From Cristatella mucedo (lineage: Eukaryota; Bryozoa; Phylactolaemata; Cristatellidae), in contig WPIO01000153.1 in the NCBI GenBank assembly GCA_009760855.2, positions 641,001 to 705,000 of the forward strand: DNA of 64,000 bases, written 5' to 3'. This document shows positions 1 through 11,499 of this stretch, piece by piece. The notes beneath the pieces are model-generated. The model saw only the letters and a list, made by a program, of their open reading frames with translations, was not told where the DNA came from and searched no databases. The position numbers and the translations under genes are program-made. Each line of letters opens with the position of its first letter. Within the stretch, counting starts at the first letter, position 1.

Positions 1-538
1 ACCGGATGTAAGCACTCGATTTCACAGACCAGTGGACCAAGAGTTATAGTGCATGGATGAAATTGCATTCTAACGCAGTGCACTAGAGCATGCTAAAATT
101 CTTCATTACTCCTAACCAGAGTACCAGATATGACAGTCAAGTCACAAGAAACCAGCTAATCTAGAGACAAACAGGTACTTTTTTTAAGCATCAAATCAGA
201 AAATGGTCGTGACTTTAGCCAGCAATGAGTTCCAAACTTTGGCGGCACACGGCCAACAAGGAATGGTCTCTGATGAATTTTGTTTTTGGTTGAAGGCTTA
301 TCTTAAATGCCTATATATTAATGCGATTATTATTATCGACGAGACCAACTTGTGCCGCTGAGTCGTCTCAAGCGATTCAAGCGTAGATGGGGTGAAGACG
401 CTTTCTAGTCGTCTCACGGGTTTCAGACTGTGTGGGCGTGAAAAGTAGCAGGCTGATGCTTTATATAAGGTGACTAGAACTTAACTGTGGAACTGTCCCC
501 CACTTTTATTCTGACACGGCTAATGCATGGCAATCTTA
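1..538. other. No gene or recognised repeat seen
   Basis: No open frame with coding character, RNA gene or familiar repeat was found here. Composition is mixed, with a short ATT-rich patch near 325-340. Confidence 0.4.
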
Positions 539-539
539 A

Positions 540-715
540 CCCGGCTAATTTATGAGCATCCTGTTGTGTGTTCCTGTTGGTTCTCGGCCACTCGTGTGTG
601 CCCAGCTCTTGGCGGGTGGTTGGCTCGGTGCGGTCTTTGATGTGGGCGGGTGGCCCACCACGGTGGCTCACCACGGATGCACTACCTTATTTGTGGTGAG
701 TCAGCCCCTAGCTCA

Positions 716-800
<85 letters not shown>

Positions 801-1140
801 TACGTTACTGTGTCTCCGGCTGCAGCAGAGCTAGCGGAGTCTCACGGAGACACGAGCGGGCGAACGTGAGCGGTGAACGAGACTCAATCTTTATTCCCCC
901 AGCAGGTACATATATGAGCTAGGGGCTGACTCACCACAGATAAGGGAGTGCATCCATGGTGAGCCTCCGTGGTGGGCCACAAGCCCACATCAAAGGCCGC
1001 ACTGAGCCAACCGCCCAAACACCCGCCTACATCAAAGGCCGCACCGAGAGCCAACCGTCCAAACCCCGGCCGAGAGCTGGGCACACACCAGTGGCCGAGA
1101 ACCAACAGGAACACACAACAGGATGCCCATAAATTAGCCG
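540..1140. repeat. Foldback (long inverted repeat) with microsatellite loop
   Basis: Bases about 540-725 reappear in reverse complement at about 902-1140; for example TGAGCTAGGGGCTGACTCAC at the inner edge of the right arm answers GTGAGTCAGCCCCTAGCTCA on the left. The loop holds the TA/TG microsatellite and a GC-richer stretch. The right arm also has an internal direct repeat of about 40 bases (ACATCAAAGGCCGCA at about 987 and 1029). Long open frames on either strand are by-products of the repeat. A foldback or MITE-like element is the simplest reading; no transposase is present. Confidence 0.75.
715..800. repeat. (TA)n(TG)n microsatellite
   Basis: About 60 bases of TA dinucleotides run straight into about 24 bases of TG. 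The Tyr/Ile and Cys/Val runs in predicted frames here are artefacts. Confidence 0.95.
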
Positions 1141-1795
1141 AGAATGACAGGCCAGCCTACATCGCCCAGCCACTCTGGCGGGTAGCAGACGATTGTAAAG
1201 GCCAAAATGCCACTGTTGGTCCCAGAGCTGCCTAGCTCGCTCTTAAGCTCATGCTCTCCAACCACACTGGTGCTCCTCCCTGGCTCACTGCTCGAGGACA
1301 AAGGAGTTCTTGCCCGCCGTACACTTCTTGTTCGCACTAAAATTAAGCCAAGGATAGTGCAGTGCTGCATATGATACCCACAGAGATTGCAGGCGATGGA
1401 GTTGATGATTACCATTGATTTCAGCCCTGAGCGGATGAGGGCTGACGGCCTAACCGCATAGGGCAGCCGAAACCAAAGGCCGAGCTCGGCTGAGCTGAAT
1501 GAGCTGCTGGCGGCCATATTTCCATTGTCATACTCGTAATTCATTCATCCTTAGGTGCAGCATTTTTGAAGCAACAGCGGCAGGCGTGGCAGCCGCTGCC
1601 TGGGTTGAATTGGCGAAAATGTGGTGATGCGATGAACTGGCGAATAGCTCGGTCCACTCTGGGTGCCACCCTCCGTAGCTGCTCAGTCGCTCAGGCACGG
1701 TTGCCGACCGGTCACACGGCCTTACATGCCCGATCAAGGCCAGCTCTTGGCTTACTGATCCACTAGGAATGCATTGCTCAGAGGCAGGTGACTGG
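1130..1795. repeat. Inverted-duplication segment, partner of 49,925-50,585
   Basis: The reverse complement aligns by eye along its length with 49,925-50,585. Shared blocks include GCCAATTCAACCCA, CAGCGGCTGCCACGCCTGC and GAGCGACTGAGCAGC. It is GC-richer than the surroundings, with CpGs and CACGTG/GACCGG-type words, resembling the promoter-like parts of other repeats here. A 136-codon open frame on the minus strand (1,134-1,544) is not preserved in the partner, so I do not call it a gene. Confidence 0.7.
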
Positions 1796-2255
1796 CACGA
1801 TTGATAATTCTGTTTCGTGCGATGTACCGAGAAGCTAAGAGTGCTACAAGAAAGATCTTGGGCTTGCTATGCGGCTCTCATAGCAGAGGTTGCAGCGACA
1901 ACTCTCGAGCTAGATATTCAGAACAGATCGAGCACGATACTCGTAGCCAATTATACAGTTTCTCGCCTCCTGACATGGAGCGCTGTAACGTGTGCTCGTG
2001 TTCGTTGCAGAATTCTTCCGAAAACCGAAGTTCTGGCGAACATCGTATACGGAAACGATACAGCTAAGACCTGTTTAAAGTTATTCTGTTAGTTATTTGA
2101 CCGTAGCGCGTAAGAAATTACGTGCCTATGGACATCTAAACGCTTATCGCTTCGGGCTGCCGGGTCTCCCACACCTGCGGCTGCCTTAGCTATGCCGGCG
2201 GCTAGTATCCTACTTGTTAGTTATGATCGTCTGCAGAAGCCAGTATCCAACAGAA
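1796..2255. other. No gene seen
   Basis: Two overlapping plus-strand open frames of about 90 codons (1,801-2,092) have no recognisable motif and no counterpart in the inverted partner. I see nothing else. Confidence 0.4.
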
Positions 2256-4240
2256 AACAAAAATATTCCAAACTGTTTTTAAGAAAGCAGAGCTGAAATC
2301 ACATTTCAAATTTCAATCCTGTGCGTGAAATATTAGCCGAATGATGTGATTTCCAAGACATCAACCAACCCAGAAAATGAGGCAGTGTGAAAGTCACGAG
2401 CTTGCACCTCAACAAGTTTTAAGCATATATCGCAATTTACAAAATTTAGAAAAGTTAGGATACAAATCGCATAGGGTGCGTAGATTGATCATATTTTACT
2501 TTTAGACGTGTTGCTTCTGGGTAACATCTGGGTTAGGCATGGCTGGGTCCACAAATTTTTCTTGCATTCGGAAATTTTCACAACTTCCATTCCCAGTTCT
2601 AACATATTTGTCTTTCGAAAGGAATCAAAAATACGTATTCAACTGTCGGACGTATTGTATAAATCTTTTCTAAATTTTTCCGAGTACTCTGGCATTTACG
2701 TAATCTATGTTGCATTTTTATGATGACATACCAAGTAACACAGTCTTTTTTGTCATCGCCTTACATGCGTTTACAGCTTATCTCCGAGTGCTTTTCCAAC
2801 AGTGATACTCTGTGCCTCATAAATTCTACCGCTCTTATAAAAATCGACGTGAGATTTGGAATATAGGTTAGGCTTACCGGCAGTGTCAGTCCCCTTGCTC
2901 TTGTAGGTATCCTGAGTCTGTATGCATAAGGCATGCCGGTCAAAGATGTCCTGGAACTGAGATCATAATAAATGTTGTTTGTGGCGTGCCTACTGCCAAG
3001 CCAAGTGTCCAACATCGTTTGAAAGGTTTTCTATACTTTTAGAGTGACTGGTATCGAATCGGTCGATTTGCTAATTACAGCCATTTTTGTCTGAGCCTCT
3101 GCACTATATGTTACCTTGACTTGTAGAGGTCATTAGAAATCCAGTAGGCTGCTATGCTTACATTATATATTATATATTATATATACATTATATATAACTA
3201 TAGCTTATTTTACCATTGTTTTATCACAATCTGCAAGATATTCATTCCATTCGACTTTATACAATATTAATAAATTTGCTGTTGGGGATAAATCCTATTT
3301 GGTGAGGAATGTAACTCCCATTACAGTTTGACATGTCACGAACTAATGCATTACACGAACATACGAACAGTACCTCTGACACGCCAGCTCCAAACGTAGT
3401 GGTCGTGCGGCCGTCAGCTCTGCTATCCTTCGACGGCGGTGTGATCGAGCGAACGGCAGTGCTGTAAGTCATTTCCGTACTTGAGTAGCCTGTAGATTTC
3501 AGTGCATGTTTTTTCTTTAAACAAATTAGGTTTACAAGTATTTCATGCTGTAGCAGGTTTCGGAATCACTGCTCACTTGCCTACGATGGACCGGCTGCAA
3601 AAAATGGGCGTCTCTAGTTCAGGCTAGTCGGTCGAATAAAGCATCGAATGCTGACTCGTCTCACCGTATACGCGGTCGTAGAATGTCCATGCTGTATAAT
3701 CTCTTAACCATTGATGCACTTTTATTGAAAGTCGACCCTGACCGTGAACCGGTTCACAAAGCTGCTTACCGTTTCTACCACGTCTGAACTTGGTATACGT
3801 TGTAGTCATTTTGATCACACTTTCGATAATTTGAATATTTTGAGCTAGCTTGCGATTAGGCAACCAGACGCTGGCTGTTTGTGCTTAAAAACATTGTTGC
3901 CAGACGCAGCACTTTCTCCATAAGTGGTGTAGCTGCTCAGTCACGCTTTAGGAATGCACGATGGCCCAGGCGGCGTATGCGAGACCTATGTCGGGCTTCT
4001 CTATTAGAGAAGCTAGGAATAAGCACCAGCTGTATTTCCTATCCGAAAAATTAAGGATACATTCAGACGTAGTGACCATGTGGAAAACTTCATTAAGTTT
4101 AGCCATTTTATGCAGCTGAAACTAGGTAAGTGCTGTGCAGCTGCCTCTGCACGGCGCTTACCACTGCCGTGTACAATCAACGGTGCCACTATCGCTTGTT
4201 GGAGGTGAGATTCAGTAAAAGCAGCTTAAGACAGACGACC
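2256..4240. repeat. Inverted-duplication segment, partner of 46,560-48,750
   Basis: Read in reverse complement, this block follows 46,560-48,750 with indels. Matches include the TTCAGGCTAGTCGGTCGA block near 3,620 (47,230 in the partner), GGTAAGCAGCTTTGTGAAC in reverse complement near 3,755 (47,090) and the block at 2,260-2,740 (48,300-48,750). The partner carries a SINE and an L2-A tail that are absent here, so those came later. Short frames such as 2,508-2,723 and its partner share some codons, but I cannot name a protein. Confidence 0.7.
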
Positions 4241-4307
4241 GGCACAAATAGACAGATATGTAGATAAATAAGTGGATACCTAGATTACATAGATGATGTA
4301 TAGATAG

Positions 4308-4345
4308 ATACAGAGAGACAGACAGACAGACAGACGGACAGACAT
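4308..4345. repeat. (GACA)n short tandem repeat
   Basis: GACA/GACG tetranucleotides repeat about six times, followed by a degenerate purine-rich stretch. Confidence 0.8.
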
Positions 4346-4444
4346 ACCACAGACAGAGACAGAGACAAAGTTTGAGAAAGTTCTCGAGGGTGCTTTACAA
4401 ATGATAACATGATGATAAAACCTGTACCACCCGCAAAGAACTGA

Positions 4445-5112
4445 ATCTTTTCATGGGCACTTCACGAAGTCTCTATCATCACCAAATGATTGGTGGCACA
4501 GTACTTTGTTGGTACAAGTAGTATTCACAGTGCAAGCTTTTGCGTGGACAAAGAGAATGTGACCTTTACAAAGCACCCTCGAGAACTTAAACTTAAACTC
4601 TCTCTCTCTTTCTATCTCTATTGCCACTATATATACGTGTATATATAAATATATATATATATACATATTTATACACATATATATACATATATACACGTAT
4701 ATATATGCTGAAAAGGAAGCACGGTCGAATGGTTAGTAGTATCGTGCTTACTGTCAACAATGATACTATAGTTAATTGGGACATGCACAGGGTCACCATG
4801 CAAATGTGGTTAGTGGCTGCACGTGTCAGCATGCATAAGCACACATATTCGTCGCTGCCTATAAGAAGATTGGATACAGGAATACTTTGCTGAAAATAAT
4901 AGAAAATCCATGTCCAAATATGGGAGTGCTACACCTATAAGAATACCTAATTGCCAGACCGAGGGCACTCTTATATTATATTTCTTCATTATATTATTCC
5001 TAAGCTAAGTCGACTTTAGTTTCAACTAGCTCGAGGTGAGACGGAATGTTGGCTGACATTTAGATACGATTGAGACTTCTTCTCCTAGGCTTTGCCTATT
5101 GCTAGCTCTTGC
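4445..5112 (-). repeat. Dispersed module with L2-A-like tail and decayed 5' coding module
   Basis: Three parts are seen. 4,445-4,590 is the reverse complement of 46,080-46,220 and includes an L2-like tail word (AAAGCACCCTCGAGAAC). 4,628-4,707 is a TA-rich microsatellite. 4,710-5,112 matches 9,670-10,110 on the same strand and 11,760-12,230 and 31,840-32,000 on the other. On the minus strand the last part encodes a decayed version of the peptide seen at 9,958-10,206. It is therefore a dispersed family member, not a unique gene. Confidence 0.6.
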
Positions 5113-5297
5113 TTCTATACAGCATCTCTCATTACTGTCAATGTGATCAGGCCATAATATAATAAGCTATAATCGAGCATTGGCCGTTTTAACAAAGGTA
5201 TATGCAATTATGTAAATATCATATGACCTTTACACCAGAACACAATTCTACAAAACTTTGAATTAGCACCACATTGAAATTTCGTTTTTTCACTGGT

Positions 5298-5482
5298 AGC
5301 AGTATGGTGCTCTGGCTAAGTGAATGGCTGCCGAGCTGGTTTATTCCAGTAAATAAGGTGCTTGCCCCGACCAAGGTCTGGCTCAGGTAATGGGCACAAG
5401 CCCCGAGGCATATGTGAAGCGCCTGAATAGAGACTAAGTTCTCTTGGGGTACTATATAAATGAATTATATTATTTTATATAA
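5298..5482 (+). mobile_element. SINE copy with LINE-like tail
   Basis: The 3' half matches the tail of the SINE at 34,040-34,389: AGCCCCGAGGCAT, then GAAGCGCCTGAATAGAGA, then AAGTTCTCTTGGGG and TATATAAATGAA. Such a shared tail suggests a SINE mobilised by a LINE. The head (GGTGCTCTGGCTAAGTGAATGG) is a weak A-box-like stretch with no clear B box, so this is either a diverged subfamily or a decayed copy. Confidence 0.65.
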
Positions 5483-5487
5483 TGCTA

Positions 5488-6528
5488 TTAGTGCAGTTGG
5501 CCAGCGTTGCTGCTGGCCGATAGCCTCCCCGACCGTCGCTGCTGCTGGGGCTGTGGCTCCAGTGGAGCTTCTGCCGAGTTTACTTTGCCCAGGAGTTTAG
5601 TCTTGGCCTTTGCCAGGGATTTGCCAGTCCTGGACGCTTCGGTGGCCAGGAAGCCAATCTTTTCTCGTACATCAAGTTCGACCTGATCGGCAGCATTTGC
5701 TCTCACTGTATTCTTCTCGACCCGGACAGACGTGACAGTTGCAAGGTCGTCGGCCTTGGCCCAGGCTTCGGCCGCCGATTAGTCCTTGACGGCTCTGCAC
5801 ACTGAGTCTGCAGCAGCGTTGGCCATACCGGCCAACGACTTAGCTGCAGCTTCGGCAGCATCTGCTAGAGAAGTGGCTGCCATTATTGATTTTTTTGAAA
5901 GTTCGTCGAACCGAATGCTATCCGATTCGGCTAGCTCTATGGCCTCCTTCATCTTGGCGTCTGAAGCCTGCCAGTTAGCCTCGGCTGAATCAATGTTATT
6001 TTCACCGTCTCCTAACTGCAGGCTTCTTACCAAGTCGCCGGCAATTTCGACGAGGGAGTCGTCACTGCCGGCGATGCCACGTTCTTGCCACCTGGCTCTG
6101 GTGGCAGCCACAGGGTCTGGGAGTTCATTAGAAATTTTGGCAATCATTTTTGTCGTGGCCACCGATCTGGCCTCGACGCCTATGATCTTGGCCACCTGGC
6201 TGGCAGTTTCCCTGGCTGTCTTCAGATCAGCTCGTGGCTCTTTGGCAGCAGCAGCAGCCAGCCGGTAGGCTCGCCAGGCGCTGGCTGCTCTGAGAGAGTC
6301 TGCAAAGCCGGCTGCAGCCACAAGTGAAACTGCTTTGTCAAAGTTATCGCAGTCAGCATTAGCAGCTCTCGCCAGCAATTGAGAGTTGGTATGAATTTGT
6401 GACTCTGCTTTGGCCGGGCTTTCCATTACAGCCGGTTTGGCAGAAGCAGCAGCTGCGGTCAGCTTTTCTACTTCTGCAGCAGAAGCCTCTAGCTCGTTAA
6501 CATGGGTGGTGGCCTCCAACTCAGCCAT
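5488..6528 (-). pseudogene. Alanine-rich, helix-forming protein of unknown function (one in-frame stop)
   Basis: The frame begins ATGGCTGAGTTGGAG and runs 347 codons, interrupted only by a TAG at 5,779-5,781. It is one of the best-preserved members of the family. Residues are dominated by Ala, Glu, Ser, Lys and Asp in a pattern expected of long alpha helices or coiled coil. Conserved blocks are AVSLVAAAGFADSLRAAS (about residue 65), ELPDPVAATRARWQERG (about 135) and NNIDSAEANWQASDAK (about 177). After the stop comes a Gln/Pro/Ser-rich tail (EPQPQQQ). There is no signal peptide, membrane span or known catalytic motif. An L2-A fragment lies upstream and a SINE immediately downstream. I do not recognise the family. 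It may be a captured host exon or the ORF of an unknown element. Confidence 0.55.
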
Positions 6529-6534
6529 CGCTGT

Positions 6535-6840
6535 GGATGCCAGCAGGTCGGCACCGAATAAGGATTTAACCTAAAAGTGAGTAACAGGACCTTGAAGTCA
6601 ATGCATTACTTGACTGAAAACCAGTGCATGTCTACAAGCAGTTGTGTGATGTGGGAATTCTGAAGCTGGTGACAGAAAAGCCTAGTTGTCGAGTATTGCA
6701 TTTATTGTAAGCCCCGGACTGCACATGATAACATAACCGAATGCAGGAAGTTACAGAAGTTGATACGAGATGTCTCAAATGCCAAAACAGTTTAGACGTA
6801 CCTATTCACGTAGAGGAATTATCGAATATCAGCATTCTTT
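6535..6840 (-). mobile_element. L2-A LINE fragment upstream of the alanine-rich ORF
   Basis: The minus strand reads as decayed C-terminal LINE polymerase sequence, with phrases such as ACCTGC..TGGTTTTCAGTCAAG and FKVL. The same fragment precedes the ATG in every alanine-rich copy (13.0, 15.2, 17.4, 20.5, 23.0, 25.2, 27.3, 30.7, 44.4 and 50.9 kb). The association is therefore old and part of the repeated unit. Confidence 0.65.
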
Positions 6841-6934
6841 GATGCTGATGGTATGCACATTTGGCTGTGGATACTGTATGGTAGTCTAATACCAAGTCAG
6901 TCTGCAACTGGACGCCTAGAATGCTTCATAATAA

Positions 6935-7885
6935 CAATAATAATAATAATGCACTTGATAAAGCGCCCTCAGAGAACACAATCTCTTCCTAGGCTCTTTA
7001 AATTTGCTGCAAAGGCGATTGAATGGTGAGTAACATCATGCTTGATAAACAGCATGAATAATGTGGCTAGGAGTGTCATGCATAGCTTCAGCATGCAAAT
7101 GTGGTTAGTGGCAATTTGCACCGTGTCAGCATGCATTAGCACATGAAGGACGAATCACAGGCACTCACTAAATGCTGTCCTTCATGAGTGTATTTTTAAG
7201 TTCTTTTTGAACGTTGTCAAGTCAGGGGATGTTTTAGTGCAAGTCGGGAGGGAGTTCCAGGCTTTGGGAGCATACGAACTAAATGCATGGTCTCCGAAAA
7301 ATTTGAGGCTTGTACGAGGTAGTGGTAAACTGTACGATTCCAAAAAGCCGGTGATAGAATGCTTGGCCTGGTTGGGGAGTAGATCTGAGAGATGAGATAG
7401 GCTGGAGCCAAAGAATGAATCTGAAATAAAAGTGAGCGACCAAACTTTGAAGTCGATCCGTTGCTTGACTAGTAGCCAGTGCAGGTCGGCGAGAAGTGGT
7501 GTAATGTGGCAACTCCAACGCTCACGACAGACTGTAAGCCCAGCTGACGAATTGTGTACCAGCTGTAATCGCCTGATCGCACATGCCAGTAGGCCAGCAA
7601 GCAGTGAGTAACAGAAGTCAAATCGAGATGTCACAAATGCACGGACCAACTTTGACGTGGTATCTTTATCTCAACAAGCCAAATGTTGAGCAATGTTATC
7701 TACTTGAAAGTAGGCAGATTTGACTGTGGAGCTGGTATAATCGTCTAACGAGAGGTCACTTTGGAACAGGACAACTAGATTTCGAGCTGATTCAACATGA
7801 GATATGCTGGCAGGGCCAATTTTGAGCATCAGCCTTTCCAATTTCCGAATCTCACTGGGTTTGCCCATAACAAGTATTCATACGT
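6935..7885 (-). mobile_element. L2/CR1-like LINE, 5'-truncated copy ('L2-A')
   Basis: An uninterrupted frame at 7,182-7,649 encodes the region after the reverse-transcriptase palm: FVTSRFDFCYSLLAGL, QLVHNSSAGL, HITPLLADLHWL and FGDHAFSSYAPKAWNSLP. Further 5' sequence (7,671-7,868) is joined after a stop. The element ends in a 3' UTR with CACTTGATAAAGCGCCCTC and an (AAT)n tail at 6,938-6,960, typical of L2/CR1-type LINEs. The palm with the catalytic YADD box is missing, so the copy is dead on arrival. Other copies lie at 29.4, 52.3 and 56.9 kb. Confidence 0.85.
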
Positions 7886-7929
7886 TTACTGTTGGCGGGT
7901 TCGTGCGTCTCAATAATAAACTACCAGGG

Positions 7930-8700
7930 ACAAGGCCGACCACCGCAACGGCCTAAGGACACACCTGATTTGGTATTAAAAGCATCGTCTCGTGACGCCC
8001 ATCGTGATTTCCTTCGAGAGCTGATGTGAATTACACTAACTTGCTGCTCATCGGGCGTACTCTTACCCGGGTCACCCAACTTTAAGCTTGTCTTTGAAAT
8101 GATTACTCAATCTGTAACTAACCTCTAGCTACTGCCTCAACTGCTTTGCTATCTCTGCTATGCTTCCCACTTTCTTTTTGTTACCTGGGACGAACTCTGT
8201 TGGCTATTGAATGCATTCCGAAAGACACTTGGGCTGTGAGTGGGCTATTCAAAATCCTCCTTCCTAGCACCGACATGGTCTTTTTGGCTTTATGGAGTTA
8301 CATACAGAGATGTAATGCAGTACTGCTTTTGCAGCTCAAGCTGAGGCCCATGTTTATTAATATGAATTTGGTCAGGTCCTTGCATGAAACAGAAGCTGCT
8401 GAACGAGAAGAGATGCCAAGTGTCTACTTGTAAGACTGCTTTGCTGGTCTGCTTGTTTGATCCGCTGGCTATGCCCACTCTAAGGCTCATTCCCATGCCC
8501 ACCTCCATCGAAATCTTGTTTTTTCTGATCCAGTGTGCCTCCAGATCTTGTGAAAGAAAGTAGTAGTCGAAAAGTGTGCCAACCCAATATCTGCGATCCC
8601 TGCAGCAAGCAACGACTGCTAGTAATCAGTGAGCGTTTTCCTATAACTAGTTTTCATTAGATGAGAAAACTGCCTTCACTGATGAGTCAGCCTAATTTTA
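7930..8700 (+). mobile_element. L2-B-related LINE 3' piece, inverted partner of 28,620-29,370
   Basis: The frame near 8,140-8,260 matches the end of the L2-B LINE polymerase (SAMLPTF, then NSVGY, then GCEWAIQN in other copies). The whole stretch is the reverse complement of 28,620-29,370, including TTTAATACCAAATCAGGTGTG. Both copies abut an L2-A copy, so the pair forms one composite block. Confidence 0.65.
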
Positions 8701-8837
8701 GTTACAAGATAAGATGAAGGATTTTGAAAATTATAGTTCGCTTAGACAAGAGTACGGTAGCCAAACAGGTTCATTCATTTGTGGTACCGAATCAAGATCA
8801 CCACGTGTTACATTATGTTTCGTACTTTGTCTGTCTT

Positions 8838-8931
8838 TATATATATACATATATATATGTGTGTGTGTGTGTGTGTATGTGTGTGTGTGTGTGTGTGTCT
8901 GTGTGTGTGTGTTTGTGTACGTGTGTACATA
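8838..8931. repeat. (TA)n(TG)n microsatellite
   Basis: A short TATA stretch leads into about 75 bases of TG with a few interruptions. Confidence 0.95.
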
Positions 8932-8984
8932 TGGATTTTCGGTCTTCGGCATTGTTCTTACGAAATTATTTTAAACAATGAACG

Positions 8985-9260
8985 TATTTTTCGGTTTTCA
9001 TCACCGATTTAAATGTGTCATCAGGCTACTTCTTTGTGACCTTCCTACTAGTTACCTACCAAGCAACGAACAGACTTCAATACCATCACTATGGTCTCTA
9101 GTTCCCTTTAATAGTAGCCAAAATCCTCCCCCCCCCGATCTCCTTCCTCTTTAGCCTCATCTCTCTGACCGCCTAGCTTCTCCTGTTTGTGACCCAGAAG
9201 CGGTTTCATCGTACGACGGAAGGTGCCACTTCTGTCTGTCAAAACTGAGACTCGGTGAAT
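8985..9260. repeat. Inverted-duplication segment, partner of 43,920-44,180
   Basis: The CTAGTTCCCTTTAAT and CCTACTAGTTACCTACCAAG blocks match the reverse complement of 43,920-44,180. This is the inner end of the long mirrored block. Confidence 0.65.
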
Positions 9261-9527
9261 GCAGTGCCGGACTAACAATCGGCACAGGTAACCGCATTAA
9301 TATAAACATAAAGAGAGACACAAGAAGAGCAGGATTCAGATATTAATGGAAAGAGGAAAAGTGAGAGGAAGGGACAGAGACAATTAAATATGTTAGTCGG
9401 CAACACGTTTGGTGGTAACAAGCAGCAGGCACTGAGCAAGCAAATACATTCACCCAAAGAAGAATTCAAAGGTAAAGCACACTTGGATAAATTAAACTCT
9501 CCCTTTCTGTACCCCTCTTTATGTATG

Positions 9528-9592
9528 TATATATATATATAGATATATGTAATTATATATATATATATATGTACATGTATATATATGTATAC

Positions 9593-9651
<59 letters not shown>

Positions 9652-9652
9652 T
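9528..9652. repeat. (TA)n/(TG)n microsatellite
   Basis: Interrupted TA repeats (9,528-9,600) run into about 50 bases of TG. A 200-codon minus-strand frame across it (9,272-9,874) is a low-complexity artefact. Confidence 0.95.
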
Positions 9653-9957
9653 GCTGTATAGGATCACGGTGAACGGTCGAATTATTCGTCGTAGCAAACT
9701 CAATGTGATCAAAGATAACTTGGTTAGAGAGGACAAGCACAAGGTCAGCATGCAAATATTGTGAGTGGCAGCATGCACAGCGTAAGTATGCATATCTACA
9801 TACTGCTGACTCTGCACGTAAGGCCTTGGATATAACAATACACGGCTTATAGACACAGCAATCCTACGTCTCACGTTTGCTCTAGCTGTAGTTTCACTTC
9901 CAACGTGGGAAAACTGTGCCTGTAAGAATGGCCACTTGCCGGCCCAAACATGTTTGT

Positions 9958-10206
9958 CTAAGTCGAGTTGAATAAAGCTTCAATTAGCTCCAGGTTATTG
10001 GAAATGGTGGCTAAAATCTTCGGATAAATTTGAGACTGCTTGTTCCGACTTTGCCTGGTGCTAGCGTCAGCTTCTGCATGAAGGATAACATCCTCTGCTG
10101 TTTTGCCTAAATAAGGCATTAAGATCACGTGACCAGACATCCTAGCGCCTATTGGCCACCTGGTGGTCGGAAACGGTTCACCCCGGCTTCTTTCATCTTC
10201 AGCCAT
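9958..10206 (-). pseudogene. 5' coding module of a dispersed family, 82 codons, function unknown
   Basis: The frame starts MAEDERSRGE and ends in LELIEALFNST before a stop. The right arm of the foldback (11,660-11,975, plus strand) carries a frameshifted version ending in GPASGHSYRQ, and 31,840-32,000 and 5,112-4,990 carry weaker versions. Repeated conservation of the peptide phase (KILATISNNLELIEA against KISSDLDLIEA) suggests it once coded. In the copy at 31.8 kb it sits just before alanine-rich sequence, so it could be a first exon of that family. Confidence 0.4.
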
Positions 10207-10385
10207 CCGTCCGACTCGGAGCCGACGTCGCGACGCCGCCAGACTACGTTGCGAAGCCGCCAGCCATCGTCACGCTATGGCCAATGCTGTCTCTGCTAGC
10301 AGCTCGCTTCAGCGACTGTCTCCTGCGTAAATGCGTTTGCCCCCGTTGAGCATGAGTATACTCTGATAAGCATCCCTAATTATAT

Positions 10386-11461
10386 AATTATATATAATAT
10401 ATAATTAGATATAATATATAATTACATAATTATAAATAATATATAATTACATCCGAAACTCCCTATATCTTGTCAGTTCCAGCTAGCAGACTACTGTAGC
10501 CAAGAGTGACTGCACTGGATGTCATTCACAGCTGAGCCGTTATAAACGACAAGGCGAAGCACAAAGCACTAGTTTCAAAAATCAACTAGGCCTGTACAAA
10601 CTAGCGATACGTCAGGGCCACCCTCACTTATTTAGTTGGCAGCGAAACGAGTGCTGAGTTAGCATACCTCTGGTCGTACCGTACCCATTGGTAATGGCAA
10701 AGCAGACGACATTACGACTGCACTGCTATGAACGGAGCCGAATCAGTGAAAGCGTGAAGATTGATTTCGTACTGCAGCCGCTACGACTAGAAACTTTAGG
10801 AGGCCAAGTCGTTGCAGGGTTAAAGCTGCAAACGCTCAGCACGTTGACTTGCAGTAGCCATGGGAAGGTGGGGTAGAGGTGACGCCAATAGGAACTAGCT
10901 CGACGTACCTGGAAACCAAATGCAGTTTGGACGCTACTCGGCGGTGGTTGAAAATAGGTCCACTCGGGAAGTGAGTCCATAAAAGGTCCACTCGGGCCAG
11001 CGAGAGCAGAGAAAAGCCCAGGATACAGCCGGAAAGGGATCACGCGAATGTAGCGGTCCTTCACGTGACCCTTTGGCCAATCGGCAGCTGGGACCGGCTT
11101 ACTGCCAGCTCTGTCCATGGGTCTTCTAGCTGCTGGCTACGCTTTCGGACGCTTGACATCGGTTACTGTTTCCTATAAACGCGTTTGTACAGCTCGTACA
11201 ATCATAAATTTATTATCACAAGGATCTTCTCTTGATTTTAATTTCATTTTCCCGATGAAGCGTACGTGATCGGTTTCACTGTTAGAGCTTCGAACATTAC
11301 TGTAATGATGATGATAACACTAATAATAATACCAATCAAGCTTGCTTTTGGCCCTAGTGCTTTGTATTTTGTCGGTCGTTTAAAACGGCTCAGCCATCGA
11401 CTACATCCGGTATAGTCGGGCTACAGTAACCTGCTAGCTAGGACAGGTGGTTATCGCCGAG
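10386..11461. other. Foldback spacer: AT-rich stretch plus unassigned sequence
   Basis: 10,386-10,455 is an AT-only run with internal inverted symmetry. A 130-codon minus-strand frame (10,726-11,118) has no recognisable motif. Near 11,040-11,185 a direct partial copy of the arm's promoter-like stretch is seen (CTAGCTGCTGGCTACGCTTT, then CTATAAACGCGTTTG). Confidence 0.45.
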
Positions 11462-11499
11462 GTAATTGGGACCGCGTTTCCGAGTATACTCATTCTCAG

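Noticed and set aside
9272-9874. 200-codon minus-strand frame
   Set aside because: It runs across the TA/TG microsatellite and gives His-Thr and Tyr-Ile runs; low-complexity artefact. The same holds for frames at 715-800, 4,620-4,710, 8,731-8,981, 12,259-12,510, 28,317-28,544, 42,569-42,964 and 46,076-46,497.
10726-11118. 130-codon minus-strand frame as a gene
   Set aside because: No motif, no conserved partner copy and no supporting promoter; composition fits chance in GC-richer DNA.
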